Positions 32,521 through 44,854 of a DNA stretch of 48,380 bases are shown here, piece by piece; position 1 is the stretch's first letter, and every line of letters begins with the position of its first letter. Source of the stretch: Candidatus Howiella intestinavium. GTDB lineage: Bacteria > Bacillota > Clostridia > Oscillospirales > Acutalibacteraceae. The notes beneath the pieces were generated by a model. The model saw only the letters and a list, made by a program, of their open reading frames with translations. It ran no database searches and was not told the DNA's origin. The translations under genes were made by a program, and so were the position numbers. Location of the stretch: contig CAJFVX010000027.1 of assembly GCA_904420585.1 (NCBI GenBank), forward strand, positions 1-48,380, written 5' to 3'.

Positions 32521-35500
32521 ATGCTGTTAAAATCCCTGACGATACAGGGTTTTAAGTCCTTTGCCGACAAGACCACTTTGCAGTTCGGCAGGGGCATCAC
32601 AGCCGTGGTGGGGCCCAACGGCAGCGGAAAGAGCAATATATCCGACGCCATCCGCTGGGTGCTGGGGGAGCAGTCCACCAAGACCCTGCGGGGCTCCAAG
32701 ATGGAAGACGTGGTGTTCGGCGGCACAGCTGCCCGCCGTCCTCTCGGCTTTGCAGAGGTCACCCTGACCATTGACAACAGCGATAGGGGCCTGGAATTTG
32801 ACAACGATACCGTATCGGTCACCCGGCGGTATTACCGTTCGGGGGAAAGCGAATACCAGTTAAACGGCGCCTCGGTCCGCCTGAAGGATATCCATGAGCT
32901 TTTCATGGACACCGGCTTGGGGCGGGACGGTTACTCCATGATAGGTCAGGGGCGCATCGACAGCATCGTGGGCACAAAATCCAGCGAGCGGCGGGATATT
33001 TTCGAGGAGGCGGCGGGCATTTCCCGCTACCGCTACCGCAAGCAGGAGGCCGAACGCCGGCTGACCCAGGCAGAGGAAAATCTGGTGCGCCTGCGGGATA
33101 TTCTGCAGGAGCTGGAGGGGCGGGTAGGCCCCTTAAAGGAACAGAGCGAAAAGGCCGAAAAATTCCTGGCCTACGCCGCCGAAAAGAAGGATTTGGAGAT
33201 AGGCCTCTGGCTGCATATGCTGGACACCTCCAAGGATGCGCTGCGGGAGCAGGAATATAAAATCACCCTGGCTGAAACCCAGTACAGCGCGGCAGGGGAG
33301 GCTCTCAAAGGCCTGGAGGAGGACATCGACAACCTGTCCCTGCAAACCCAGGGCATAACCGTCCAAATCGAGGACATCCGCCGGGCGGCTGCCTCCCTGG
33401 AGGAGGAGGCCGTCCGCACCGACGGGGAGGCGGCCTTAAAGGAGAATACCATCTTCCACAACGGCGAGACCATGGAGCGCGTTCGGCGGGAGCTGGAGTC
33501 CCTGGATCAGTCGGCGGCGGAAGCGGCCGAAAATGCCCGGCGCAAGCGGGAGGAGGCGGAGGCTAAGGCCGCCGACACCGCCCGGATGAACCTGGAACTG
33601 GCCGGCCTCAACAGCGAGCTGGAGGGGCTTATCAGCCACAGTGAACGGTATTCCAGGAAAATAGAAGAACTCTCGGCCGCCCAGAATGCCCTTGCGGCCC
33701 AAAGTGCCGAGGAGCGGGTGCGGATGGTCACGGCCCGGTCTTCCTTGGGAGAATTAGAGGAACGGGGTCGGGCGGTTGTAAGTGACATAGCTGTCCGCCG
33801 GCAGGAGTTGGCCGAACTGGAAGCTGAGGCTAAAGCCCTTCAGGCGGACAAGGCCCGGTTGGAGGAGCAGATTACCGCCTGCACCAACGCCCTGAAGGGA
33901 TATGAGATGCGCAAGGCCTCCCGGGCTTCTCATGCGGAGGAACTGAAAGCGGGACTGGACAGGCTGCGGCTGGACATCGGCGAGCATGGCCGCCGGGCCC
34001 AGATTTTGGAAGACCTGGAGCGGAACATGGAGGGCTTCGCCTACTCGGTCAAGGCGGTTGTCAAAGCGGCCGACGGCGGCCGGCTGCGGGGGATACACGG
34101 CCCGGTATCCCGCTTAATCCAGGTGGACAAGCCCTACGCCACCGCCATCGAAATCGCCTTAGGCGCCGCCATGCAGAATATCGTGGTGGACACCGAGGAG
34201 GACGCCAAACGGGCCATCCAATTTTTAAAATCCCAGAAAGCCGGCCGGGCCACCTTCCTGCCGCTTACATCGGTAAAGGGCAGGCGCTTAGAAGAACCGG
34301 CCCTTGCCAGCCAATCCGGATTTGTAGGACTGGCCGTGGATTTGGCCGGCTGCGATGAAAAATACAGGCCGGTCATCCAATCCCTTTTGGGGCGGACGGC
34401 CGTGGCCGAGGATATCGACGCGGCCGTGGCCATAGCCAGGCGCTTTGGGTATAAATTTAAGATTGTAACCCTGGACGGCCAGGTGGTCAACGCCGGCGGT
34501 TCCCTGACCGGCGGCTCTCTTGCGAAAAACGCGGGACTTTTGGGCCGGGCGGACGAAATCCGCCGGCTGCGGGAAAAGGCGGCGGATTTGGAGAAGCAGC
34601 TGGCTGCGGACACCAACGCCTATAAAGCGGCCCAGTCCGACTTGGCGGCCGTGGAGGCCGATATGGCCGGCGCCAGGGGCGAACTGACCACCGCCCAGGA
34701 GGATCACATCCGGGTAGAAGGGGAAATCCGCCGGGTGGACGGACAGCGGCAGGCGGCCGCAAAATCCGCTGCTGCCTTAGAGGCCGAACAGGCCGCCGCC
34801 CAGACCCGCCGGGAGGAACTGGAAGCCCAGTCGGCCGAGGCGGAGGAGAATATCCGGGGGCTGGAGGAGAAGCAGGCCGCCCTGCAGAAGGATATAGACG
34901 ACGCTGCCGGCGGACGGGACAGCGCCGCCGACCGCCGAGAGGCATTGTCAGCGTCGGTCACCGCCCTGCGGCTGCGCATGATGGAGGCGGACAAGGACAA
35001 GCAGGCCATCGAACGGGAGGCCGCCGAGCTGGAGGCGGCCGCTGCCGGCGGCGCCGGCCGGCGGGAGGAACTGGAAAGGGAACTCGCTGAACTGGCGGAG
35101 AAAAACGAGGCCTTGCAGGCCGAAGCCGACGCCCTGAAGGAAAAGGCGTCGGGCCTGCGGGAGCAGGCGGCCGCTTCAGCGACCCAGGTGGAAGGCTTCC
35201 GGCAGCAGCGGGATGAAGCTGAAAAAAAGGCCCAGTCCCTGCGGCAGAAAGAGCGGGACAAAACCGCCGAGCGGGAGAAAATCAGCGGGGAGCTGGCCCG
35301 CTTAAGCGAGCGGAAAAATGCCATGCTGGCCGAGTACGACGACATCATCCGCCGGCTGTTCGACGAATATGAACTGACCCGCAGCGAGGCGGAGGCCACC
35401 GGCATCCGCATCGAGGATCCGGTCAAGGCCAAGGCCTCCCTCAACCAGGTAAAGGGAAAAATCCGCGCCCTGGGCAATGTGAACGTAGCGGCCATTGAGG

Positions 35501-36090
35501 AGTATAAAGAGGTGGCCCAGCGGTACGAATTTATGTCGGAGCAGATCGGGGATATTGAAAAATCCCGGGATGAGTTGTATCATTTAATCGAGAAGCTCAC
35601 CGGGGATATGCGCCGGATGTTCACCGAGGGCTTTGCAAAAATCGCCCGGAACTTCACCGACGTCTTTACCGAGCTGTTCGGCGGCGGTACGGCCGAACTG
35701 CGGCTGACCGACCCCGAGCATGTGCTGGAGAGCGGCATCGACATCCTGGTGCAGCCGCCAGGCAAGAAGGTATCTTCCATCGAGCTGCTGTCGGGCGGGG
35801 AAAAGGCCCTTATTGCCGTTTCCATTTATTTTGCCATTATGAAGGTCAACCCGCCGCCCTTCTGCATGATGGATGAGGTGGAGACCGCTCTGGACGACAT
35901 CAACGTGGACCGGTTCGCCGAATACATGAAGCGGATGTCGGGGGCCACCCAGTTTATCTGCATCAGTCACCGGCGGGGTACCATGGAAGCCGCCGATATG
36001 CTCTACGGCGTGACCATGCAGGAAAAGGGCGTGTCCAAGCTGCTGGCCCTCAATGTCAGCGAACTGGCCGAAAAGCTCAATCTGCAATAA
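32521..36090 (+). CDS. smc: Chromosome segregation protein SMC
   Basis: A 1,189-aa SMC ATPase, full length. Walker A GPNGSGKSN (residues 31-39), a long coiled coil, a hinge around residues 515-670 (VSRLIQVDKPYATAIEIALG; GGSLTGGS), a second coiled coil, then the signature LLSGGEKALIAVS (about 1090) and Walker B FCMMDEVETALDD (about 1114). With ScpA and ScpB it forms the bacterial condensin that organises origins. The Walker B has Met-Met before DE where Leu is common; the catalytic Glu is kept. The rnc-smc-ftsY order is conserved in Firmicutes. Confidence 0.97.
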   Translation: MLLKSLTIQGFKSFADKTTLQFGRGITAVVGPNGSGKSNISDAIRWVLGEQSTKTLRGSKMEDVVFGGTAARRPLGFAEVTLTIDNSDRGLEFDNDTVSVTRRYYRSGESEYQLNGASVRLKDIHELFMDTGLGRDGYSMIGQGRIDSIVGTKSSERRDIFEEAAGISRYRYRKQEAERRLTQAEENLVRLRDILQELEGRVGPLKEQSEKAEKFLAYAAEKKDLEIGLWLHMLDTSKDALREQEYKITLAETQYSAAGEALKGLEEDIDNLSLQTQGITVQIEDIRRAAASLEEEAVRTDGEAALKENTIFHNGETMERVRRELESLDQSAAEAAENARRKREEAEAKAADTARMNLELAGLNSELEGLISHSERYSRKIEELSAAQNALAAQSAEERVRMVTARSSLGELEERGRAVVSDIAVRRQELAELEAEAKALQADKARLEEQITACTNALKGYEMRKASRASHAEELKAGLDRLRLDIGEHGRRAQILEDLERNMEGFAYSVKAVVKAADGGRLRGIHGPVSRLIQVDKPYATAIEIALGAAMQNIVVDTEEDAKRAIQFLKSQKAGRATFLPLTSVKGRRLEEPALASQSGFVGLAVDLAGCDEKYRPVIQSLLGRTAVAEDIDAAVAIARRFGYKFKIVTLDGQVVNAGGSLTGGSLAKNAGLLGRADEIRRLREKAADLEKQLAADTNAYKAAQSDLAAVEADMAGARGELTTAQEDHIRVEGEIRRVDGQRQAAAKSAAALEAEQAAAQTRREELEAQSAEAEENIRGLEEKQAALQKDIDDAAGGRDSAADRREALSASVTALRLRMMEADKDKQAIEREAAELEAAAAGGAGRREELERELAELAEKNEALQAEADALKEKASGLREQAAASATQVEGFRQQRDEAEKKAQSLRQKERDKTAEREKISGELARLSERKNAMLAEYDDIIRRLFDEYELTRSEAEATGIRIEDPVKAKASLNQVKGKIRALGNVNVAAIEEYKEVAQRYEFMSEQIGDIEKSRDELYHLIEKLTGDMRRMFTEGFAKIARNFTDVFTELFGGGTAELRLTDPEHVLESGIDILVQPPGKKVSSIELLSGGEKALIAVSIYFAIMKVNPPPFCMMDEVETALDDINVDRFAEYMKRMSGATQFICISHRRGTMEAADMLYGVTMQEKGVSKLLALNVSELAEKLNLQ

Positions 36091-36129
36091 ATTTACTGCA
36101 ATCCAAGGCAGGAAGGAAGGAAAGTCTGG

Positions 36130-37050
36130 ATGGGATTTTTCAGTAAAATCAGCGCGGGCCTTAAGAAGACCCGGGATTCGCTGGTCAGCGCCGTAACGGG
36201 CATGCTGGGCGGCTTTACCAAAATCGACCAGGAGCTCTTTGACGAGCTGGAGGAAATCCTGATTATGTCGGACATCGGCGTGGCTACAGCCACCCGCATC
36301 TGCGACCGGCTGAAGGAGCGGGTTAAGGAGGAGAAGGTGACCGACCCGGCCGCTATCCGGGGCATGCTGGAGGACAGCATCGCCGAAATGCTGACCGATT
36401 CGGAAGGGCTGAATCTGGAAACCAGCCCGTCGGTGATACTGGTCATCGGGGTCAACGGTGCGGGCAAAACCACCACCATCGGCAAGCTGGCTTCCCAGCT
36501 GAAAGCCCAGGGCAAAAAGGTGCTGCTGGGTGCGGCCGATACCTTCCGGGCCGCCGCCATCGAGCAGCTGGGCGTCTGGGCCGACCGGGCGGGAGTGGAT
36601 ATGATCCGGGGGGCCGAGGGCTCCGACCCGGCCTCGGTGGTTTACGATACCATCGCCGCCGCCAAGGCCCGGAATGTCGATGTGATTATCTGCGACACCG
36701 CCGGCCGGCTGCACAACAAAAAGAACCTGATGGACGAACTGGCCAAGATTTCCCGGATTATCGACCGGGAGCTGCCGGGGGCCTCCCGGGAAAACCTGCT
36801 GGTGCTGGACGCCACCACCGGTCAGAACGCTGTCAACCAGGCCCGGGAGTTTGGCGCCACGGCCCAGATTACCGGCATCGTTTTAACCAAGCTGGACGGC
36901 ACCGCCCGGGGCGGCGTGGTCCTTTCCATCCACGACGAACTGCATATCCCGGTGAAATATATCGGCGTGGGCGAGCAGATCGACGATTTGCAGCCCTTTG
37001 ATGCGGCCGCCTTTGCAAGGGCCATGTTTGAAAACGAGGAGAAACTATGA
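36130..37050 (+). CDS. ftsY: Signal recognition particle receptor FtsY
   Basis: A 306-aa SRP receptor GTPase. NG domain motifs: G1 [16 protein letters not shown]2/G3 [11 protein letters not shown] and [13 protein letters not shown]4 [10 protein letters not shown]. The N-terminal acidic A domain is very short, as in many Gram-positives, and the protein begins [20 protein letters not shown]. It receives ribosome-SRP complexes at the membrane. It overlaps the next gene by 4 nt. Confidence 0.96.
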   Translation: MGFFSKISAGLKKTRDSLVSAVTGMLGGFTKIDQELFDELEEILIMSDIGVATATRICDRLKERVKEEKVTDPAAIRGMLEDSIAEMLTDSEGLNLETSPSVILVIGVNGAGKTTTIGKLASQLKAQGKKVLLGAADTFRAAAIEQLGVWADRAGVDMIRGAEGSDPASVVYDTIAAAKARNVDVIICDTAGRLHNKKNLMDELAKISRIIDRELPGASRENLLVLDATTGQNAVNQAREFGATAQITGIVLTKLDGTARGGVVLSIHDELHIPVKYIGVGEQIDDLQPFDAAAFARAMFENEEKL

Positions 37051-37640
37051 AACTGCTGTTAGCTACCAAGAATCAGAAAAAATTGGCCGAAATGCGGCGG
37101 ATTCTGGAGCCTCTGGGCGTGGAGGTGCTCTCCGAAGCCCAGTTGGAGACGCCGCTGCCCGAGGTGGAGGAAACCGGGACAACCTTTTTGGAAAACGCCC
37201 GGCTGAAGGCCCAGTCGGCCTGTCAGGCCACGGGTATGGCCGCCGTGGCCGACGATTCCGGCCTGTGCGTAGATGCGCTGAATGGTGCGCCGGGGGTGTA
37301 TTCTGCCCGGTACGCCGGCGGGCATGGGGACGACAAGGCCAATAATGACAAGCTGCTAAAGGAGCTGGAGGGCCTGCCCATGGAGAAGCGCACGGCCCGG
37401 TTTGTCTGCTCCATCTGCTGTGTTTTTCCCGACGGCGATGAGATTACGGCTATGGGAGAATGCCATGGCCATATCGGCTTTGCGCCGGAAGGAGACGGCG
37501 GATTCGGCTACGACCCCTTGTTCCTCACCGAAAAGGGCTGCTTCGGCCGGCTTTCTCCGGCGGAGAAGGACGCCGTCAGCCACCGGGGAGCCGCGCTGCG
37601 GCAGTTCGCAGAGGCCTTAAAGGCCCGCTTGGATAAATAA
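37047..37640 (+). CDS. rdgB: XTP/dITP diphosphatase (RdgB/HAM1 family)
   Basis: A 197-aa nucleotide pyrophosphatase that removes XTP and dITP from the pool. It has the family start [51 protein letters not shown] and GFGYDPLF. Its ATG overlaps the ftsY stop. The ftsY-rdgB-yhbY-nadD-yqeK-rsfS run is a common Clostridia arrangement. Confidence 0.94.
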   Translation: MKLLLATKNQKKLAEMRRILEPLGVEVLSEAQLETPLPEVEETGTTFLENARLKAQSACQATGMAAVADDSGLCVDALNGAPGVYSARYAGGHGDDKANNDKLLKELEGLPMEKRTARFVCSICCVFPDGDEITAMGECHGHIGFAPEGDGGFGYDPLFLTEKGCFGRLSPAEKDAVSHRGAALRQFAEALKARLDK

Positions 37641-37666
37641 AGATTATATAGAAACGAGGACAATAC

Positions 37667-37960
37667 ATGTTGACAAGTAAGCAAAGGGCCCAGCTCAGAG
37701 GGCTGGCCAACCGGCTGGACGCCATTTTCCAGGTGGGAAAGGGCGGAATTAACGACCAGCTGACCCGGCAGATCGACGAGACGCTGGAGGCACGGGAGCT
37801 CATTAAAGTCCGGGTACTGGAGACCTCGCCCTGTAAGGCCAGGGAGGCGGCCGACCAGCTGGCTGCAGCCGTACATGCCGACGTGGTGCAGGTTATCGGC
37901 TCCCGGTTTATCCTATATCGGGAAAGCGAGGATAATAAGCAGATTACCCTGGTAAAATAG
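37667..37960 (+). CDS. yhbY: YhbY family RNA-binding (CRM domain) protein
   Basis: A 97-aa single CRM-domain protein (LTSKQRAQLRGLANRLDAIF; QVGKGGINDQLTRQIDETLE). YhbY binds pre-50S particles in E. coli and acts in ribosome assembly. SD GAGGA precedes ATG 37667. It lies between rdgB and nadD. Confidence 0.92.
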   Translation: MLTSKQRAQLRGLANRLDAIFQVGKGGINDQLTRQIDETLEARELIKVRVLETSPCKAREAADQLAAAVHADVVQVIGSRFILYRESEDNKQITLVK

Positions 37961-37974
37961 ACAGGAAGGCAGGG

Positions 37975-38601
37975 ATGCGGCAGGTGAAGCGCATTGCAAT
38001 GTTTGGCGGCACCTTTAATCCCATCCACAACGGCCATATAGCGCTGGCCCTGTCCGCCGCCCGGGCCACCGGCGCAAAGGTCCTTCTCGTCCCCACCTAT
38101 CTGCCGCCCCATAAGTCGGGCGCAGGGGTTATCGACGGGGCGGACAGGCTGGAAATGTGCCGCCTGGCGGTTATAGGTCATCCGGAGCTGTCGGTTTCGG
38201 ATATGGAATTGCAGCGGGGCGGCCCCAGCTACACAGTGGATACCCTGGGAGCCTTGGCAGAGGCCCATCCGGGGGCGGCACTGTATCTCGTCTGCGGGGC
38301 CGATATGCTGGTGACCCTTTGGCAGTGGCGGCGATATGAGGAAATATTGCAGCTGGCCCAGGTGGCGGCGGTCTGGCGGCCCGGGACGGATAAAGGGGAT
38401 TATGAGGCGGCTGCCGCCCGCATCCGGCGGGATGGAGGGCGTGTGCTGCTCATCGAACAGAAGGGGATAGAGGTGTCCTCCACCGATATTCGGGAACGGT
38501 TGGAACGGGGAGAATCTGTGGAGGGGCTGACGCCTCCTGCAGTGCTTTTGTATATAAGAGAGCGGCATCTATATGAAAAGAAGGGCGCGGATAGAATATG
38601 A
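37975..38601 (+). CDS. nadD: Nicotinate-nucleotide adenylyltransferase
   Basis: A 208-aa NaMN adenylyltransferase in NAD synthesis. The nucleotidyltransferase motif GGTFNPIHNGH and the closing SSTDIRERLERG are both present. ATG 37975 with SD GGAAGG. The stop overlaps yqeK by 4 nt, a conserved pairing in Firmicutes. Confidence 0.95.
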   Translation: MRQVKRIAMFGGTFNPIHNGHIALALSAARATGAKVLLVPTYLPPHKSGAGVIDGADRLEMCRLAVIGHPELSVSDMELQRGGPSYTVDTLGALAEAHPGAALYLVCGADMLVTLWQWRRYEEILQLAQVAAVWRPGTDKGDYEAAAARIRRDGGRVLLIEQKGIEVSSTDIRERLERGESVEGLTPPAVLLYIRERHLYEKKGADRI

Positions 38602-39170
38602 CAATCAATGCATATAAGCGGATTTTAATGGAGCGGCTGACCGAAAAGCGATATCTCCACTCCCTGGCCGTAGCCGATGAAGCGGTGCGGCTGGCAAAAA
38701 AGTACGGCGCCGACCCGGATAAGGCCTATCTTGCGGGACTGCTGCACGACTGCATGAAGGACGCGCCCAAAGAAGAAATGTTGCAAACTATAGAACGGTT
38801 TGGTATAATACTAACCGATATTGAAAAATCCTCCCCAAAATTGTGGCATGCCATAGCCGGCGCCTGCTTTGTCCGCCGGCAGCTGGACATTGAGGACGGG
38901 GAAATTGTCCGGGCCATCCGGTATCATACCACTGCCCGGAAGGATATGTCCCTTCTGGAGAAAATCCTCTACCTGGCCGATTTTACCTCTTCCGACCGGG
39001 ACTATCCCGGCGTGGAGGATATGCGAAAGGCTGTGGATGCGGGGCTGGAGAGGGCTATGACCGAGGCGCTGACCTTTACCATTGTGGATTTGGCCCAGTC
39101 CGGCCATGCCATCCATCCGGACACCATCGGGGCCTATAACCAGATTATGCTGCAGAAGGCGGAGGCTTAG
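38598..39170 (+). CDS. yqeK: YqeK family HD hydrolase (likely Ap4A hydrolase)
   Basis: A 190-aa HD-domain protein with HSLAVADEAVRLA, LLHDCMKDAP, WHAIAGA, RAIRYHTTARKDM and KILYLADFTSSDR, the YqeK pattern. Bacillus YqeK cuts symmetrical diadenosine tetraphosphate. It is coupled to nadD through a 4-nt overlap. Confidence 0.93.
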   Translation: MTINAYKRILMERLTEKRYLHSLAVADEAVRLAKKYGADPDKAYLAGLLHDCMKDAPKEEMLQTIERFGIILTDIEKSSPKLWHAIAGACFVRRQLDIEDGEIVRAIRYHTTARKDMSLLEKILYLADFTSSDRDYPGVEDMRKAVDAGLERAMTEALTFTIVDLAQSGHAIHPDTIGAYNQIMLQKAEA

Positions 39171-39237
39171 GCGCCTTTTATGTACGAATATCCATCCGCT
39201 TCATCCGGCGCGGCCGGAGAAGGGAGTTTAGATAGAA

Positions 39238-40383
39238 ATGCGTGAGAAAAAGAACCTGTCAAAGAAAAAATTTGTGCGGCGGAAAACCCGGCGGCACGAT
39301 CCCTTCCGCATTACGGTAAATGTGGTGTGCAGCCTGGTGCTCATCATATCGACGCTGGCCCTGACCGGCATGCTGGCCCTGGGGATGCATCCTCTGCAGG
39401 AAAACGACCCGGACCATCCTGCGAAAGAGACGGCCAGCGGCCTGGAGCCGCTGCCCACCAGCATGCATCATAACAGCAGTTATATTCTGGTGCTGGGCAC
39501 CGACAACAGCAACGGGCTGACCGACATGATTCTGGTGGCCTGTATGGATCATGAAAAGAACACCATGAATTTCCTGCAGATTACCCGTGACCTGTATATC
39601 GGCGATGATATTCCTACCGGCAAAATCAACGCGGTATACGCCAATGCCAGGAAGGGCGAGAATAAAATCAACGCCCTGCGCCGGCGGCTGGGTTCTTACC
39701 TGGGCATTCCCATTGACCATTATGTCACCTTTAATCTGGAGGGCTTCCGGAATATGGTGGATGCCATCGGCGGGGTGGATATCAACATCGCCCAGGAGGA
39801 CGGCATCGACGTAGAGGACTTTACCACCGGTGAGCATTATATTATGGGTCCCGGCCCTGTGCATCTGGACGGGAACAAGGCCGAAAGCTTTGTGCGCAAG
39901 CGGTATCAGACCAAGCATATGGATAAGGGATACGCCTTGGGCGACGTAAGCCGGGTGCAGCAGCAGCGTGTCTTCTATGCCGCCCTGGCCAAAAAGCTGC
40001 AGAGCATGAGCCTCGGGCAGCTCACCAGCGCAGCCACCCAGTGCTATAAAGAAATCACCACGGATTTGTCAATTGGTGAAATGCTGGGGTATGCCCAGGA
40101 AATGCAGCAGGTGGATATGTCCAATATTCTCATGAAGAGCGTGCCCGGCCAGTTCTGTGAAACCCGTCTGGACGGGGAGGAGTACCGGCTGGATTACTAT
40201 TCCATTCACAAAAAGGAATATGTGGAAATGTTCAATGCATATTTCAACCCCTACGGTGAGGCGCTGACGGTGGACGGAATTCAGATTGAGGAACTGCATC
40301 GGTTGGTGGGCGATAAGTACGAGCCCAGCGTGGAAGACGGCGGCGGCACCCTGGAAGAGATAGCGATAGAAAACGGGGAATAG
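39238..40383 (+). CDS. LCP family (LytR-CpsA-Psr) protein, copy 1
   Basis: A 381-aa membrane-anchored LCP protein. Basic cytoplasmic start, one helix (VNVVCSLVLIISTLALTGML), then the LCP domain with DMILVACMDHEKNTMNFLQI, RDLYI, GKINAVYANA, FVRKRYQTKHMDKG, LGDVSRVQQQRVFY. LCP enzymes attach teichoic acids or capsule polymers to peptidoglycan. A close paralogue follows directly. Both sit between yqeK and rsfS, a usual site in Clostridia. Confidence 0.92.
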   Translation: MREKKNLSKKKFVRRKTRRHDPFRITVNVVCSLVLIISTLALTGMLALGMHPLQENDPDHPAKETASGLEPLPTSMHHNSSYILVLGTDNSNGLTDMILVACMDHEKNTMNFLQITRDLYIGDDIPTGKINAVYANARKGENKINALRRRLGSYLGIPIDHYVTFNLEGFRNMVDAIGGVDINIAQEDGIDVEDFTTGEHYIMGPGPVHLDGNKAESFVRKRYQTKHMDKGYALGDVSRVQQQRVFYAALAKKLQSMSLGQLTSAATQCYKEITTDLSIGEMLGYAQEMQQVDMSNILMKSVPGQFCETRLDGEEYRLDYYSIHKKEYVEMFNAYFNPYGEALTVDGIQIEELHRLVGDKYEPSVEDGGGTLEEIAIENGE

Positions 40384-40417
40384 GACAAGGGCATCCATTG
40401 AGACGGGAGTGACGAAT

Positions 40418-41563
40418 ATGAACAAAAATTCCAGGAAGGATATGGTGGATCTGTCCTCCATGCGTACGAGAGGACGCAGAAAGCGGCGGAATAAATTCCG
40501 CATCGCTATGAATATTCTCTGCAGCTTTGTGCTGATTCTCTCTGTTGTTGCCTTAAGCGGTATGCTGGCGCTGGGGCTGCGTCCGCTTGGCGCCGGTGGG
40601 GACAATATCGAGGAGACGGCCAGTGGGCTGGAGCCGTTGATCTACAGCGCCCACAAGGAGAGCAGCTACATTTTGATAGTGGGTGTGGATAACAGTGAGA
40701 GCCTCACGGACGTTATTATGGTGGCTTGTATTGACCATGAAAAGGACACCATGAATATCCTGCAAATCCCCCGGGACACCTTTATCGATACCAACGTGCC
40801 TACCGGGAAAATCAATGCGGTATACGGCAGCGCAAGAGATGGGGAAGCCAAAATCAACGCCCTGCGGCGCAAGCTGTCCAGCCATTTGGGCATCCCACTT
40901 GATCACTACGTCACCTTTACCCTGGAGGGTTTCCGGAACGTGGTGGATGCCGTGGGCGGTGTAGACATTGTCATCACCCAGCCCCGGGGCATTGACGTGG
41001 AGGATTTCACCACTGGGGAGCATTACATCATGGGCCCGGGCGAGGTCCATCTGGACGGCCACAAGGCCGAGAGTTTTGTGCGCAAGCGGTACCAGACCTC
41101 CCACATGGATCCCGGCTATGAACTGGGGGACATCAGCCGGGTGCAGCAGCAGCGGATTTTCTATGCCGCCCTGGCCGAGAAGCTCAAGAGCATGAGCATG
41201 TCCCAAATTACTGAAATCGCTACCACCTGTTATGACCAGATCGGCACCAGCATGTCTCTGGGCGAAATGCTGGGGTATGCAAGGGAGCTGCAGAATATCA
41301 GCCTGGACAATGTAATTATGAAGAGTGTGCCCGGCCAGTTCTGTACGTATAAAAAAATATCCTATTATTCTATCCATAAGCAGGAATATGTAGATTTGTT
41401 CAACCAGTATTTTAATCCTTACGGCGACCCGCTGACGGTGGACGACATCCGGATCCGGGAGCTGCATACGGCCATCGGCGACGAATATGAGTCCAGCGTG
41501 GCCAACGAGGGCGGTTCTTTAAGTGAAATCAACGACGACAACAGCCAGGTGGATACAGAATAG
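40418..41563 (+). CDS. LCP family (LytR-CpsA-Psr) protein, copy 2
   Basis: A 381-aa paralogue of the previous gene with the same layout: basic start, helix (MNILCSFVLILSVVALSGML), LCP domain (DVIMVACIDHEKDTMNILQI, RDTFI, GKINAVYGSA, FVRKRYQTSHMDPG, LGDISRVQQQRIFY). ATG 40418 is preferred because GGGAGTG is 7 nt upstream; GTG 40409 would overlap that SD. The two proteins align throughout and probably arose by tandem duplication. It keeps Arg residues known to bind the polyprenyl phosphate in the family. Confidence 0.92.
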   Translation: MNKNSRKDMVDLSSMRTRGRRKRRNKFRIAMNILCSFVLILSVVALSGMLALGLRPLGAGGDNIEETASGLEPLIYSAHKESSYILIVGVDNSESLTDVIMVACIDHEKDTMNILQIPRDTFIDTNVPTGKINAVYGSARDGEAKINALRRKLSSHLGIPLDHYVTFTLEGFRNVVDAVGGVDIVITQPRGIDVEDFTTGEHYIMGPGEVHLDGHKAESFVRKRYQTSHMDPGYELGDISRVQQQRIFYAALAEKLKSMSMSQITEIATTCYDQIGTSMSLGEMLGYARELQNISLDNVIMKSVPGQFCTYKKISYYSIHKQEYVDLFNQYFNPYGDPLTVDDIRIRELHTAIGDEYESSVANEGGSLSEINDDNSQVDTE

Positions 41564-41608
41564 CCCTGGCACGATTCTAAAATATCAAAATCGGAAAAGA
41601 GGGTTTGT

Positions 41609-41980
41609 GTGGAAACACGGGAAATCTTAAAAATAGCAGCCAAGGCGCTGGACAGCAAAAAAGCCCTGGATGTGCAGGCCATCGAAATCGGCGACCTGAC
41701 CATTATCACCGACTTTTTCCTGCTGGCTACCGCCACCTCTTCCACCCACGTCCGGGCATTGGCCGATGAGGTGGAGGAGATGCTCTCCCGGGCGGGCGTA
41801 GAGCCCCATCACATCGAGGGCCGGGCCACCGGCTGGATTCTGCTGGACTACGGCAGCGTGGTGGTGCATGTCTTCGATAAGAAAAGCCGGGACTTTTATC
41901 AGCTGGAACGCCTTTGGAACGACGGCGTTCCCTACGATCTCAGCGGCCTGCTGGCCGAGGAGGGCACAGCCGAGGTGTAA
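41609..41980 (+). CDS. rsfS: Ribosome silencing factor RsfS
   Basis: A 123-aa RsfS/YbeB protein (KIAAKALDSKKALDVQAIEI, LTIITDFFLLATATSSTHVR, WILLDYGSVVVHVF). RsfS binds L14 on free 50S subunits and blocks joining with 30S under starvation. It starts at GTG 41609 with AAAGAGGG upstream. It follows the LCP genes and precedes leuS. Confidence 0.94.
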   Translation: METREILKIAAKALDSKKALDVQAIEIGDLTIITDFFLLATATSSTHVRALADEVEEMLSRAGVEPHHIEGRATGWILLDYGSVVVHVFDKKSRDFYQLERLWNDGVPYDLSGLLAEEGTAEV

Positions 41981-42024
41981 GGCATCTTTCCATATCAGAA
42001 ATCCATTATTCGGGGTGACAGAAT

Positions 42025-44430
<2,406 letters not shown>

Positions 44431-44440
44431 ACAAAAGGGC

Positions 44441-44470
44441 TTGACAGATAGGGAACCTGCATAGTATAAT
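44441..44470 (+). promoter_or_regulatory. Promoter of rpsU
   Basis: TTGACA (44441-44446), 18 nt, TATAAT (44465-44470), both perfect hexamers. It lies about 50 nt before the rpsU ATG. Confidence 0.8.
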
Positions 44471-44521
44471 ATGATGGTAATTTGTTTTTACCCCTGCATT
44501 CCTGCGGAGGGAGGGATTTAG

Positions 44522-44698
44522 ATGAGCCAGGTTCGCGTCAAGGATAATGAGTCTCTGGAAAATGCACTCCGACGTTTTAAAAGGCAAACCGCCCGTGATG
44601 GCGTGATTCAGGAAGTGCGGAAACGGGAGCATTATGAAAAGCCTTCTGTAAAGCGCAAAAAGAAATCGGAAGCCGCCCGCAAGCGTAAATATCGTTAA
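44522..44698 (+). CDS. rpsU: 30S ribosomal protein S21
   Basis: A 58-aa basic protein ([20 protein letters not shown] at the start, [11 protein letters not shown] at the end), matching S21 in length and sequence. S21 lies on the 30S platform near the anti-SD region. SD GGAGGGAGG precedes ATG 44522. It has a consensus promoter and its own terminator, so it is a single-gene unit. Confidence 0.95.
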   Translation: MSQVRVKDNESLENALRRFKRQTARDGVIQEVRKREHYEKPSVKRKKKSEAARKRKYR

Positions 44699-44720
44699 GG
44701 GCCGGAGTACCGGTATCTTG

Positions 44721-44753
44721 GAAAGCGGCTGTTTCGGCAGCCGCTTTCTCTGT
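44721..44753 (+). terminator. Terminator after rpsU
   Basis: GAAAGCGGCTG (44721-44731) pairs perfectly with CAGCCGCTTTC (44738-44748), followed by TCTGT. The T-tract is short but the stem is strong. Confidence 0.75.
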
Positions 44754-44821
44754 ATCGGGACGCGGCCAGGCGTCTGACGCTTTGGCGGCGGAAAATTTGT
44801 CCCTTGTATTATACCTACGGT

Positions 44822-44854
44822 GCGGCTGTTGGCATACAGCCGCTTTTTCTTTTT
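44822..44854 (+). terminator. Hairpin with T-tract directly before yqeG
   Basis: GCGGCTGT (44822-44829) pairs with ACAGCCGC (44836-44843), followed by TTTTTCTTTT and then at once the yqeG SD AAGGAG. It is either a second terminator for rpsU read-through or an attenuator of yqeG. A TATTAT box at about 44807 hints at a yqeG promoter just upstream. Confidence 0.65.

Noticed and set aside
41981..42024. T-box leader for leuS
   Set aside because: The gap after rsfS is only 44 nt, too short for a T-box, and has no terminator hairpin.
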